Origin: Terfezia claveryi
Lineage: Eukaryota > Ascomycota > Pezizomycetes > Pezizales > Pezizaceae
DNA: 64,000 nucleotides
Direction: 5' to 3'
NCBI GenBank assembly: GCA_015179025.1
Contig: WHUX01000013.1
Location: 434,001-498,000, forward strand
This document shows, piece after piece, positions 23,569 to 32,202 of this stretch. The position numbers were made by a program, and so were the translations under genes. How positions within the stretch are numbered: the first letter of the stretch is position 1; the number at the start of each line of letters is the position of its first letter. The notes below the pieces were generated by a model. That model made no database searches. It had not been told where the DNA came from and was given only the letters and a program-made list of their open reading frames with translations.

Positions 23569-24146
23569 ATTTTTTTTTTAAAAAAAATATTCAGTACTCA
23601 TATGCGGTCCCATTAAGGGGACCATGATGAGCCACCCGGAAGCCCGAGTGGATTCAGGACAAGGCAAGTTAATTCGCCAGGTCCGCGCTTATCTAAATAC
23701 AAAAGTGACGAAATGAACTCCGGAAAATGTACTCGATTGGGACGGGGCTCCCATACTGACACTAACCGGCAATCCCGGATGGTCCCGAAGGGCCTGACTG
23801 AAGCCCACGTCTGAAATAAAGAATCCTAGAAGTAGACCTCGCTGTCTCGGGATACAAGATTGAGAGCTCGCTATGCAAATAAGAGAAATAGGCCTCTGTG
23901 GTCTCGGATACCTCCTCGCCCTCCTTTCTCCAGTCCGGTTTGTCCAACTCCGCCCATGTGCTCTTGTCGCCTAGGAGGAGGGCTCTTTCTCGTTCGAACG
24001 GTGGGCAGTCAAAGGTGATGTACTGGCATCCTCCCTCGGGTGTCCAGATTCGCATGCTGGGGAGTCCGCTTTGCCGATATGGTGTACCCAGGTTTTCTGT
24101 GGCCCCCGGTCCATCCGCATCCATGTGTAGGCTGAGAATGCCTGCC

Positions 24147-24904
24147 TACCCCATTCGCACACCTTCAGTTAGCATGGGTTAGAGGCCACCTCGGCATCCC
24201 AGGGAATGAGAAAGCGGACCGGATTGCTTGCTTTCAGTCCCACCTAGGAGAAGTAACAGGCCACAAACGGACCATTACAGAAGGGGGTCTCCGCCCGTCC
24301 TCCAAAGCCACCCGTAAGGAAGCGAGAACGAGAGCCGGATATGGAACCAGAAGAACGGAGTGGAATCGACATGCCCTCTCAGCCTTTACATGGACACGCA
24401 CGAACAGAGGCCCACAGAAGAGCTGGCTACATCACGTCGGCAAAGCAGAATCAGCAGAGTGCGCATGTGGACACCCCACCGAGACAGGAGAGCACATCGT
24501 CTTTACTTGCCCACGCTTCAACCGACACCGGAGAGCCCTGTTGGGGGAAAGGAGCAGCTGGGAAGAGCTCGACAAGGCGGATTGGAGAAAGGAAGGGGAA
24601 GATAGTTACGAGGCCACGGAGGCCTTTTTCGGGTTATTATATAAAGAACTCACTTAGGAGCAGTTCAGTTCACGGCTTAGTCCATTTTCCTTTACGAATT
24701 TCCTTCGTTCTAGTCCGCATGTTAGTTCAGTTCTTTACTTACAGTTCGTCAGTTATCTTTTGTATCTATTCCGCGTGGGTCTGGCCGATTAACTGGCCTC
24801 ACCCTTGAATCCACCGGGTTTCCGTGTGGCTCCTCATAACCCCCCTATTGGGGCTGCATAGGAGTACTAAGTATTTAAAAAAAAAAAAAATACCCCATTC
24901 GCAC
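24147..24904 (+). mobile_element. younger 5'-truncated LINE (730 bp) with 14-bp target duplication
   Basis: Direct repeats TACCCCATTCGCAC at 24147-24160 and 24891-24904 flank the insert 24161-24890. The insert has an open 3' coding end, a 3' UTR, two stem-loops and a poly(A) of about 14. It lies within an older LINE of the same family in the opposite orientation. Confidence 0.96.
24163..24657 (+). pseudogene. LINE ORF2 C-terminal fragment (RNase H end and zinc knuckle), frame intact
   Basis: The frame is open for 164 codons from the 5' edge of the insertion to a TAG at 24655-24657. It starts in the RNase H motif (WVRGHLGIPGNEKADRIA), then TEGGLRPSSKA, a conserved WNRHALSAFTWTRTNRGP block, and a knuckle CACGHPTETGEHIVFTC. 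It ends EATEAFFGYLYKELT. The reverse transcriptase is missing because the copy is 5'-truncated, so it cannot act alone. The lack of internal stops points to recent insertion. Confidence 0.9.
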
Positions 24905-25105
24905 CCCGTTCCTCGTACCTCTCTTTCCGCCTTGCTTCTTTCAGTAATGCCTTGGACGCTGTTCGTGGTCCTCCCTCCGTTGCTGTACACCCTGTGCCCT
25001 TGATTTGGCCCACATGTGATGCTCTCCGATCTGCCTTCTCGTCCCTTCGATCCCCCAGGCCCCTTACCCAGGCGATTGAATATATAGTGAGCGAACTCGG
25101 AACTA

Positions 25106-25442
25106 GTACCTCGTGTTCTTGGTTAATATAGATGTCATGTGGTTGTTGTAGTAGTTGTGCTGTTGTTGTTGTAGCTGCTGTTGTGGCCGGCCGTAGTTTG
25201 GTTGTAGTTGTAGTCTCGATGACGGGACTTATCTTAAGTAATCACCGGACAGGTAGGAAGTACCTGTCCCAGGCCGGAGAAACTTTCTACCTGTCGCGAG
25301 TCAGTCCGACATAGTTTCCAGACTCGGCAGATTAACTTGCCCAGTCTTGAATCCACTCGGGCTTCCGGGTGGCTTCCCATGTCCCTTTATCGGGACTGAA
25401 TACAGAGGGAGGAGTAAGGAGTTTAAAAAAAAAAAAAAAAAA
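25106..25442 (+). mobile_element. LINE 3' end with poly(A)
   Basis: From about 25310 the sequence matches the LINE 3' UTR: GGCAGATTAACTTGCCCAG, TTGAATCCAC, the stem CCAC-TCGGGCTTCCGG-GTGG, the second stem AGTCCC/GGGACT (here AT-GTCCC-TTTATC-GGGAC-T), and a poly(A) of about 18 ending near 25441. The stretch 25106-25310, with GTT-rich repeats, may be more of the same element or flanking DNA; its 5' limit is uncertain. Confidence 0.75.
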
Positions 25443-25739
25443 TAAATGGTGTGCATTCAATGGCAAGACTACCTACATTCAGATCATGCGTCTAAACGGA
25501 GCATCGCGTGCAATAGGTTAGTAGTGAGCAATGCGGTGCAGACTTTTGTTGATTAACAGGAACAAAAATAGAGTGCCGGAGCGCTAGATATATATTTATC
25601 ACAGACCTGAATATTGGGCCAATAAGATGCGAGAGAAATGGTTGCAACCGTAAGCGGCAACCGTGGCGGCAACCGTGGCGCCAATCGTGGCGCCAATCGT
25701 GGCAACTCAATAGGTTGGAAAACTCGGGTGGATGGGCGT
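25443..25739. other. spacer with a 12-bp tandem repeat
   Basis: Around 25649-25705 a 12-base unit (GGCAACCGTGGC and variants) is repeated about five times and would encode NRGG/NRGA repeats. It lies directly upstream of the gypsy integrase relic. Confidence 0.6.
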
Positions 25740-26716
25740 TCCAACAATGCTCATGCGGCCAACAAGAACAGGTTGATAAAGGACGAAGCCACGCACCGAT
25801 ATTTAGAGAAGGCGACCTTGTTTGGTTCAATGCACAACATAAGCAGGAAACTTGACCACAAACGAATTGGACCTTATAAGATTACGAGGGTTATATCACC
25901 ATATGCTTATGAACTCAACTTTCCATCTAGTGTTCACTATCACCATGTACAACATATCTCTTTATTGGACCCTGCAAGCAATGATCCCCTACCAGGACAA
26001 CATAATCCTCCACCCCCCCTGTGATAATTGACAATGAAGAGGAATGGCATGTGGAAGAAATCTTGGACTCCCACCTTCATTGAAAGAGATTACAGTATCT
26101 AGTGAAATGGGTTGGCTTTGATAACCCAGATTGGGAACCAGCTAGAAATGTTCAATAAACTCAAAGCTATCAATGACTTTCATGCTCGATATCCAAACAA
26201 ACCAGGACCTCTACCAGAAGATGATGACTAGGCCTCAAGGGACTTTGGCTTTAAGAGGGGGATACTGTCACGGCGCAAGAATAAGCTCGCCAATGTCAAC
26301 AAGCTAATAAGCTTGCCGACGTCAACGAAATAATAAGCTTGCCGACGTCGACATGTGGTAGAACATTCCGCTCGTGTTAGCTAAAGATATTATGTATAAA
26401 ATACCGCCTGTATTCTCGTTCTCTGTCTTGCTTCTTCACCCAACGTCTTGTATTCTAGCTCGGGTAATACAAAGCACTGCCTTATGTCCATGTCCACGTT
26501 CCGACGTCATACGTTCTAAATCCTACGTCTGACGTCCCTGTTCCGACGTTCTTCGTCCACCGTCCTACTTCCTTCGTCCACCGTCCACCGTCCTACTTCC
26601 TTCGTCCACCGTCCTACGTCCTTCGTCCTCCGTCCGACGTCTGACGTCCTACGTTCTACGTCCTGCGTGCGCTCCCTAGAGTCACGTCCACAGTCAACGT
26701 CCACGCCACCGTTACA
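25740..26716 (+). mobile_element. Ty3/gypsy chromovirus 3' end (integrase C terminus, chromodomain, PPT, 3' LTR)
   Basis: In frames broken by small deletions, the plus strand reads [31 protein letters not shown] (integrase C-terminal domain) and [12 protein letters not shown]. It then gives a chromodomain: EEWHVEEILDS, YLVKWVGFDNPDWEPARNVQ and INDFHARYP. A polypurine tract (AAGAGGGGGA) directly precedes the LTR, which begins TGTCACGGCGC. Compared with the mirror copy on the right, this copy has lost 17 bases after the Gln-His of NAQH, which breaks the frame. Chromodomains target such elements to heterochromatin in related families. Confidence 0.9.
26266..26716 (+). repeat. gypsy 3' LTR (451 bp) with expanded ACGTCC-type repeats
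   Basis: It starts TGTCACGGCGC after the polypurine tract and ends GTTACA (TG ... CA). A TATA-like TGTATAAAATACC lies near 26393. The last 200 bases are made of variants of TACGTCC, TTCGTCC and ACCGTCC. The mirror-image LTR next to it is only 278 bp, mainly because this array is shorter. Confidence 0.85.
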
Positions 26717-26720
26717 TTAA

Positions 26721-26998
26721 TGTAGGACGGTGGACGAAGGACGTCGGAACAGGGACGTCAGACGTAGGATTTAGAACGTATGACGTCGGAACGTGGACAT
26801 GGACATAAGGCAGTGCTTTGTATTACCCGAGCTAGAATACAAGACGTTGGGTGAAGAAGCAAGACAGAGAACGAGAATACAGGCGGTATTTTATACATAA
26901 TATCCCTAGCTAACACGAGCGGAATGTTCTACCACATGTCGACGTCGGCAAGCTTATTAGCTTGTTGACATTGGCGAGCTTAATCTCGCGCCGTGACA
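26721..26998 (-). repeat. gypsy 3' LTR (278 bp)
   Basis: On the minus strand it starts TGTCACGGCGC at 26998 and ends CCTACA at 26721. It is nearly identical to the left LTR apart from the missing repeat units and a 26-base block. Confidence 0.85.
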
Positions 26999-27500
26999 GT
27001 ATCTCCCTCTTAAAGCCGAAGTCCCTTGAGGCCTAGTCATCATCTTCTGGTAGAGGTCCTGGTTTGTTTGGATATCGAGCATGAAAGTCATTGATAGCTT
27101 TGAGTTTATTGAATATTTCTAGCTGGTTCCCAATCTGGGTCAAAGCCAACCCATTTCACTAGATACTCTAATCTCTTTCAATGAAGGCAGGAGTCCAAGA
27201 TTTCTTCCACATGCCATTCCTCTTCATTGTCAATTATCACAGGAGGGGGTGGAGGATTATGTTGTCCTGGTAGGGGATCATTGCTTGCAGGGTCCAATAA
27301 AGAGATATGTTGTACACGGTGATAGTGAACACTAGATGGAAAGTCGAGTTCATAAGCATTGATATAACTCTCGTAATCTTATAAGGTCCAATTCGTTTGT
27401 GGTCAAGTTTCCTGCTTGGTCGTTTGGTAGTAACATGTTGTGCATTGAACCAAACAAGGTCGTTTTTGATCTCATTACTCATGTGCGCAACCTTAAGGGT
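26721..27500 (-). mobile_element. second Ty3/gypsy 3' end, mirror image of the first
   Basis: Read on the minus strand it gives [35 protein letters not shown], the chromodomain region, the polypurine tract and an LTR. It is a close copy of the element at 25740-26716 in inverted orientation, separated from it by only TTAA (26717-26720). Upstream it is cut by LINE tails at about 27,500. The integrase end is better preserved here (no 17-base deletion). Confidence 0.88.
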
Positions 27501-27725
27501 CGCATGACGAGCCACCCGGAAGCCCGGGTGGATCCAAGGGATAACAAAACGACAGATAACGGGATATACCTTTGTCAACAAAAAAGAACTTATTACTCAT
27601 ATGCGATCCCATATTGCCATGACAAGCCATCCGGAAACCCGGGTGGATTCAGAACGACGCAAGTTAATCCGCCAGGCCCGGGGCAGGCAACAAAAGAAAT
27701 AAAGTGAATCGAGGTCCCATACTGT
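27501..27725 (-). mobile_element. two LINE 3'-end fragments, minus strand
   Basis: Two copies of the LINE terminal stem (minus strand CCACCCGGGCTTCCGGGTGG, and a weaker copy) occur at about 27512-27535 and 27620-27650. The second is followed by the GCATATGAGTA spacer and a short A-run on the minus strand (about 27578-27585). They interrupt the gypsy internal region. Confidence 0.7.
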
Positions 27726-28086
27726 CATTAACAGGCAGTGTTTGCAACGAGCCGGCCAGGCCGGCGAACTAGGTAGCCTGGACCGCCTGGAGAATTATGT
27801 TGATGAGAGCCGATGATGTTCACATGTGGGCAAAACTGAGATAATGATAGATATAAAAATATCAACTGTAGGTGGCACACCAGCCTATGACTCGTTACTT
27901 TCCAGCTCTTGCAACATTTCCTGTACCTGATCAACATCCTTCAAAGAAACCAATCCCATGGCCATCAGTACTCCAAGACTTCAAAAATTCGGAGGCTTCA
28001 ATAATGTGACATGTCTTGTCTTTCTGTAACCGATTGCGACGGTCTGTAAGTAGATAAATATATCTCTAAGACCCAGTTGTACCACT
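27726..28086. other. spacer between LINE relics and pogo element
   Basis: No gene is recognisable. Confidence 0.4.
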
Positions 28087-28088
28087 TA

Positions 28089-30333
28089 CCGTATTAATTC
28101 GCAAGTAAGAATGCTGTCTTATTCACGAACGGGCGGTCGGAGGGGCCTTAAATTTACTGTCTTATATGCGATACTAGCTTAAACACGAGATACTTTCTTA
28201 TAAAAGAATTTCCGGGGAAAAAAAAAAAAATTCTGGAACGATACAGTAGAATAATTGATATCTATTTACACGATCTCCTCCCCAAGCGTAATGGTAGCAT
28301 ATTGAACAGCCTCTTCTTCCATAATATAATCTCCCTGCTCATTGTCACTTCCAGCCGCTTCCTCTTCATCATCTACAATCTCTAGATCTGAACTTTCATC
28401 CTCTGTGTCTGTTGGTAGGTCGGGTTGGTCTTCCAACTCAGGAGGTAATTGCCACTCAGGGACTGTATAGTTCGGGATTCCTTCAATATGAATCTCAGAG
28501 TCCGCTGTGCCATCAATTGGGACAGTGATTCCACATTTGCGAAATGAGCGAGTCTAGGAGTGTTAGCTAAGTATACATGTGGGAGGATTTATAAATTGAG
28601 CTTACAATCATATCACGGTTGGCAGATACTAACTTCCATGCCTCGGCTACCCATTTGGTCATAAGAATTCGCCGTTGGGAAGCAGTATATTTATTCTCCA
28701 TCCAATTGTCAAGATTGGCGGCACAGTGTGATTGTGATATTTCATCAAGTTGTTTCTTGAATGGTGCATGAACTGATATATCTAGTAGTTGAACTAGACT
28801 TGTACATTCAGGAGGAACCATAACGGGAACTGTATGCATATCCTTTATCATTTTTTTGACAGTTGAAGTCTTTTGAGGTTTGTGCACATCCAAAACTAGC
28901 ATCTGAGGTAATGTACTGAAAATCCCATCTGCACCAGCTGCTTTCCACTGGCGTTTAAGCCATGTTAAAGTTACAGCTTCATCTACCCATGCATTGACTT
29001 GAAAGTCAACTACCACTCCTTTATCCCAACTTTGTTTTTCCAATTTCATAATCTTTATACCTTTACCTTTAAAAACAATCAATGGCTTGATTCAAGGAAC
29101 ACCATCCCCAAAAATTGTAAGTTAGACTGTTGCCTAGCGCTTGTCTAAACCACTACCAGTACTCTTAACCCAAATAGTCTTTTCACCAGTTGTTGCATAT
29201 GTATGACCATCTATGAATTCAAATAGCAATGGTGTCTGATCTATATTGGTAATATTCTGAAGCATATATATGCCAATATCATGTTGAACCTCATTATAGT
29301 GTAGCTTTGGAGTAGAGATTCGACGAATGAATTGATGAAATGCTTGAATCAAAAGTAGAGAATCGATTGGCTTCTATTGAGCCTTATTTGTTGGAGCTCG
29401 GTAACTGATGTGGTTGCATTTTCGGAATCACCGAAACCAGGTCAAGGAGAACTTAAAATGATATCTAAAATTCATTAATTTCCAAAAGTATAATAGAATA
29501 AATTACTTACTTATACTTTAGCTTTAATGATATAATTAAAGACCACACGCTCCAAATAATGCTGTTCATACAACCTTCTTGCTTCTGCCATAAACCAAGA
29601 TTGTGTTACCTTACAACCTTTATTTTTAAGTACAAGAAACTTTGCATGAAGCTCATATTCTAGTTCAGGATATAAAGTACCATATCCTGCTATATTTTTC
29701 CATTGTCCTACTTATATCTGCATAATACTGTGCTCATTTTTCATCCAGGATTTAAGCATTTTTTCTGAAATACCTAGAATCTGGGCAACATGGTATTTAG
29801 AAAATCGCCGAGGTATAACTGCCTCTATAATTGGATCGATAGAGGGGGAGGTATGTTCTTTAGCATATGTGATAGCTGCCAGTTTAAATTCTCGGGTATA
29901 TTGATGTCTTCAGACTGGAGTATTCAAAGTAGGGGCTTCTTTTCCAGCCTCACATAAGGCATTGAAGTGTACAATATCTTGTGCCACATCAGGTCCTTTG
30001 GAATCTACCTTTGATAGTACTGGAATCACTGTCCGCCTCCTAGAGTTCTGCAGTTGCAATACTGAGGTTGCACGAGGTTTTTGGCCAGTGTTTTGCGCAC
30101 TGGGTCCAGGACGAGGTGCCTGTGGAATTGGCATCATAACAAGTGATGGTGATGAGTGAAAGAAACTAGTTGCGAGTCAATGTTGATATTACTATACTAC
30201 TGTCTTATAAGAAAAATTTGCGGTCTTAAACACGATTCAGATATCTTGGCCAAAATTAGGCTATTTTACCCCTGTCTTATATGCGAATACTATCCTACCA
30301 AGTAGTACTGTCTTACTTGCGAATTAATATGGT
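28089..30333 (-). mobile_element. pogo-type (Tc1/mariner superfamily) DNA transposon, both ends present
   Basis: The 22-base terminal inverted repeats begin CCGTATTAATTCGCAAGT (left, 28089) and CCATATTAATTCGCAAGT (right, read inward from 30333). They differ at one position and are flanked on both sides by TA (28087-28088 and 30334-30335), the target duplication of this superfamily. Internal motifs related to the ends (GTCTTATATGCGA, GTCTTACTTGCGA) recur near both ends. The only coding content is the degenerate transposase. Confidence 0.93.
28266..30137 (-). pseudogene. pogo-type DDE transposase, multiple stops, C-terminal intron
   Basis: Starting at the ATG at 30137, the minus strand reads: a basic N terminus; a helix-turn-helix segment (YTREFKLAAITYAKEH ... 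YHVAQILGISEKMLKSW); a second segment ending AEARRLYEQ; WFR.FRKCNHISYRAPTNKAQ; and the DDE core. In the core NIDQTPLLFEF carries the first Asp, LVLDVHKPQKT the second and VQLLDISVHAPFKK the third. This matches pogo-family DDE_1 transposases. An intron (28554-28605, GTAAGC to CTAG, with GCTAAC) joins MI to TRSFRKCGI, and an acidic tail ends at 28266. At least five in-frame stops occur; those in clear context are explained by CGA to TGA, CAA to TAA or CAG to TAG. Confidence 0.85.
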
Positions 30334-30335
30334 AT

Positions 30336-31028
30336 TGATATTCAGTACTCGATACGGATTTTATACAACAATTCTGCCCCTCTTTTATACCCCACAATCT
30401 CGCCTGAATAGCCTAGTCAGTTCAGGCAGTCCAGGTAGTCCAGGTTGGTCCAAGCCACACTCACCTCCGCTGAGGCCGCTCCAGGCGGTTTCAGTTCGTG
30501 CACGGACCTCGGCCCACAAGCCAGGCTGCGGGCGGCCTGAACAATGGCCGGCAGGAGCGAACATAATTGATGGCTCATAATTGCCCACCCTCATCAGGAC
30601 CAACTAGTCGAACTATATAGTGGCCCAAATCAGAAAAGAAATATTTCTTCCCTTCATTAAGCCATTTCATTGCTTCCGACTCCCGAGCCTGAGTCCCATG
30701 ACATCTCCTCCATTTCATGTATGTGGTACATTATATACCTTCCAGCAACAACCTATGAATGCCGTACCTATAGCCCTTGCGAGAGATACAGAGATGCAAC
30801 GGTTTGTCCTAGCTACCTTATCAACTGAGCTAATCTTCGGCGTGTATTCAAGTGTCCACCTCCTCGGGATTTATCCCTTTACCTCCATGGTGAGCAGCAT
30901 CCTGGATCTTTCTACACCAGCAGAAGGGATCCTCCGCCCTTCCTACCTGGTTCATCCATGCCCTTTGGAAGTCCCTGGCCCATTAGCAAATCAGATTGCT
31001 CCATTGCTCTAGGCTAGGTATTTCGGTC
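30336..31028. other. spacer between pogo and copia elements
   Basis: An open plus-strand frame at 30620-31012 (131 codons) has no recognisable domain. It ends just before the copia insertion site. I do not call it a gene. Confidence 0.35.
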
Positions 31029-31033
31029 TTTGA

Positions 31034-31301
31034 TGTAAGATTACGAGATTATGTAGCGGAGGAATCATAAAGATAATCGATCGTGTATATTCAAAAGAGG
31101 AGATATCTAGATATCGCTATAGACTTATTGCTATAGTTCTAGTGCTCTACAGAAGAAATCCCATTTTTCCTATGACATATCTAGCTCCTTATATCCTGCT
31201 TTCCCTAATTGAGACCAGCTTCTTTGGGATCCTTGATCCTACCCTGGTTTCCGCAGAATTCAAACTGTCCTATCTCGGCTAGTGAGAGAGTAATTCCAAC
31301 A
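31034..31301 (-). repeat. copia 3' LTR (268 bp)
   Basis: It differs from the other LTR at 9 of 268 positions, all transitions. In every case this copy has A or T where the other has G or C. Confidence 0.97.
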
Positions 31302-31862
31302 CTCTCCCCTACTTAAGTGCTCATACATTCATTCCGGCTGTCATTAGTTCTTCTTCCGTCATGTCTAGGATCAGGGTGTCATAACTGTCGACATCCATCT
31401 GTCTTTCCAGCCATTCACAGAGGTCATCAGCAAGAGCTTCGTCAGAAGATCTGCTGGATTGTCTTTCCCTAGTATCATACGTATCTTCAAGCACCCTAGT
31501 TGTACTTGCTGTCAGAGATAGTGGAATCGGTACTCTATATGTCGGCTCCTCTATGCGAATTTGGTGGCTTTGCTCAAATTGTAAGCTCCTTCGCTGTCTG
31601 TTACTAAGGTTGGTACATTCGTTATTCCTAGCTCCAAGAGAAATTGGTTCAACTAGGCTGCATCCTTTGCTCCTTTGCAGTAACTGATGTATTCCACTTC
31701 AGTGATTGACAACGTCACGATGTCCTGCCTTCGACTGTACCATCCTATCAGTTAGTTCCCCAGTGTCATCAGAACTCCTGTCTGTAATCGAGCTTCCTCC
31801 CATCTGTATAATGCGTCTGCGAATATATTGATTACTAATTCGTTGGCTTCTGGCTTCTTTAA
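31302..31862 (-). pseudogene. copia RNase H, C-terminal part
   Basis: On the minus strand it reads LKKPEANELVINIFADALY, EEARLQTGVLMTLGN, LIGWYSRRQDIVTLSITE, VEYISYCKGAKDA, then a KFAYRGADIEYRFHY segment and the terminal GKDNPADLLTKLL, the standard order of copia RNase H and polyprotein end. In-frame stops include TAA after TLGN and TAG after KDAA. The N-terminal half of this domain lies beyond the inserted transposon, at 40144 and above. Confidence 0.9.
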
Positions 31863-31882
31863 TTCATCAGCAAAAAGAAATT

Positions 31883-32060
31883 GGCGTCAGGACGCACCAC
31901 CAAGCGTCCGGACGCGATTTTGCGTCCTATGCGTCCTGTGCGTCCGGACGCCCCGAGGTGTTGCATTACAATCCGGACGCAACTAGGGCCCTGCGCTGCG
32001 TCGCAATACCCTTCCGACGCCATTGGTGACCGCTGTGCCGTCGGACATACATTAGGTGCA
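31883..32060. repeat. left subterminal GCGTCC repeat cluster of the Plavaka-type element
   Basis: Repeated GCGTCC/GGACGC hexamers, some as the palindrome GCGTCCGGACGC. The run CCTATGCGTCCTGTGCGTCC recurs in the same orientation near the right end (40080-40099). Confidence 0.85.
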
Positions 32061-32202
32061 TACTGCCGGACGATCCAACTTTGTCTATATTACTTCCTAG
32101 ACGTCATGTAGTATGTGATTCACGACACATATGTTCCTAATCAACTTCTTGATCGTTCTGCTAGCCATATCTTTATTTATTGTTCTGCTAGCTATATGTA
32201 TT

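Larger units (their letters stand above)
23569..25105 (-). mobile_element. older LINE copy, minus strand, split by a second LINE
   Basis: On the minus strand this reads LINE RNase H to C terminus: GQIKGTGCTATEGGPRTASK ... KEARRKE on one side of the insertion (24905-25105), and on the other (23762-24146) AYTWMR.DRGPQKTWVHHIGKA, a degraded knuckle, FERERALLG and WAELDKPDWRKEGEE, a recognisable homologue of the inserted LINE. Its 3' UTR has the same paired stem-loops (inner GGTCCC ... GGGACC) and ends in a T-run on the plus strand at about 23570. Stops and frameshifts show it is older than the LINE at 24,161-24,890 that interrupts it. Confidence 0.85.

Noticed and set aside
31861..31890. Plavaka left end placed at GGCGTC (31883) with a 3-bp ATT duplication
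   Set aside because: This boundary leaves the copia frame shifted; the boundary at CATCAG with TT duplication restores it.
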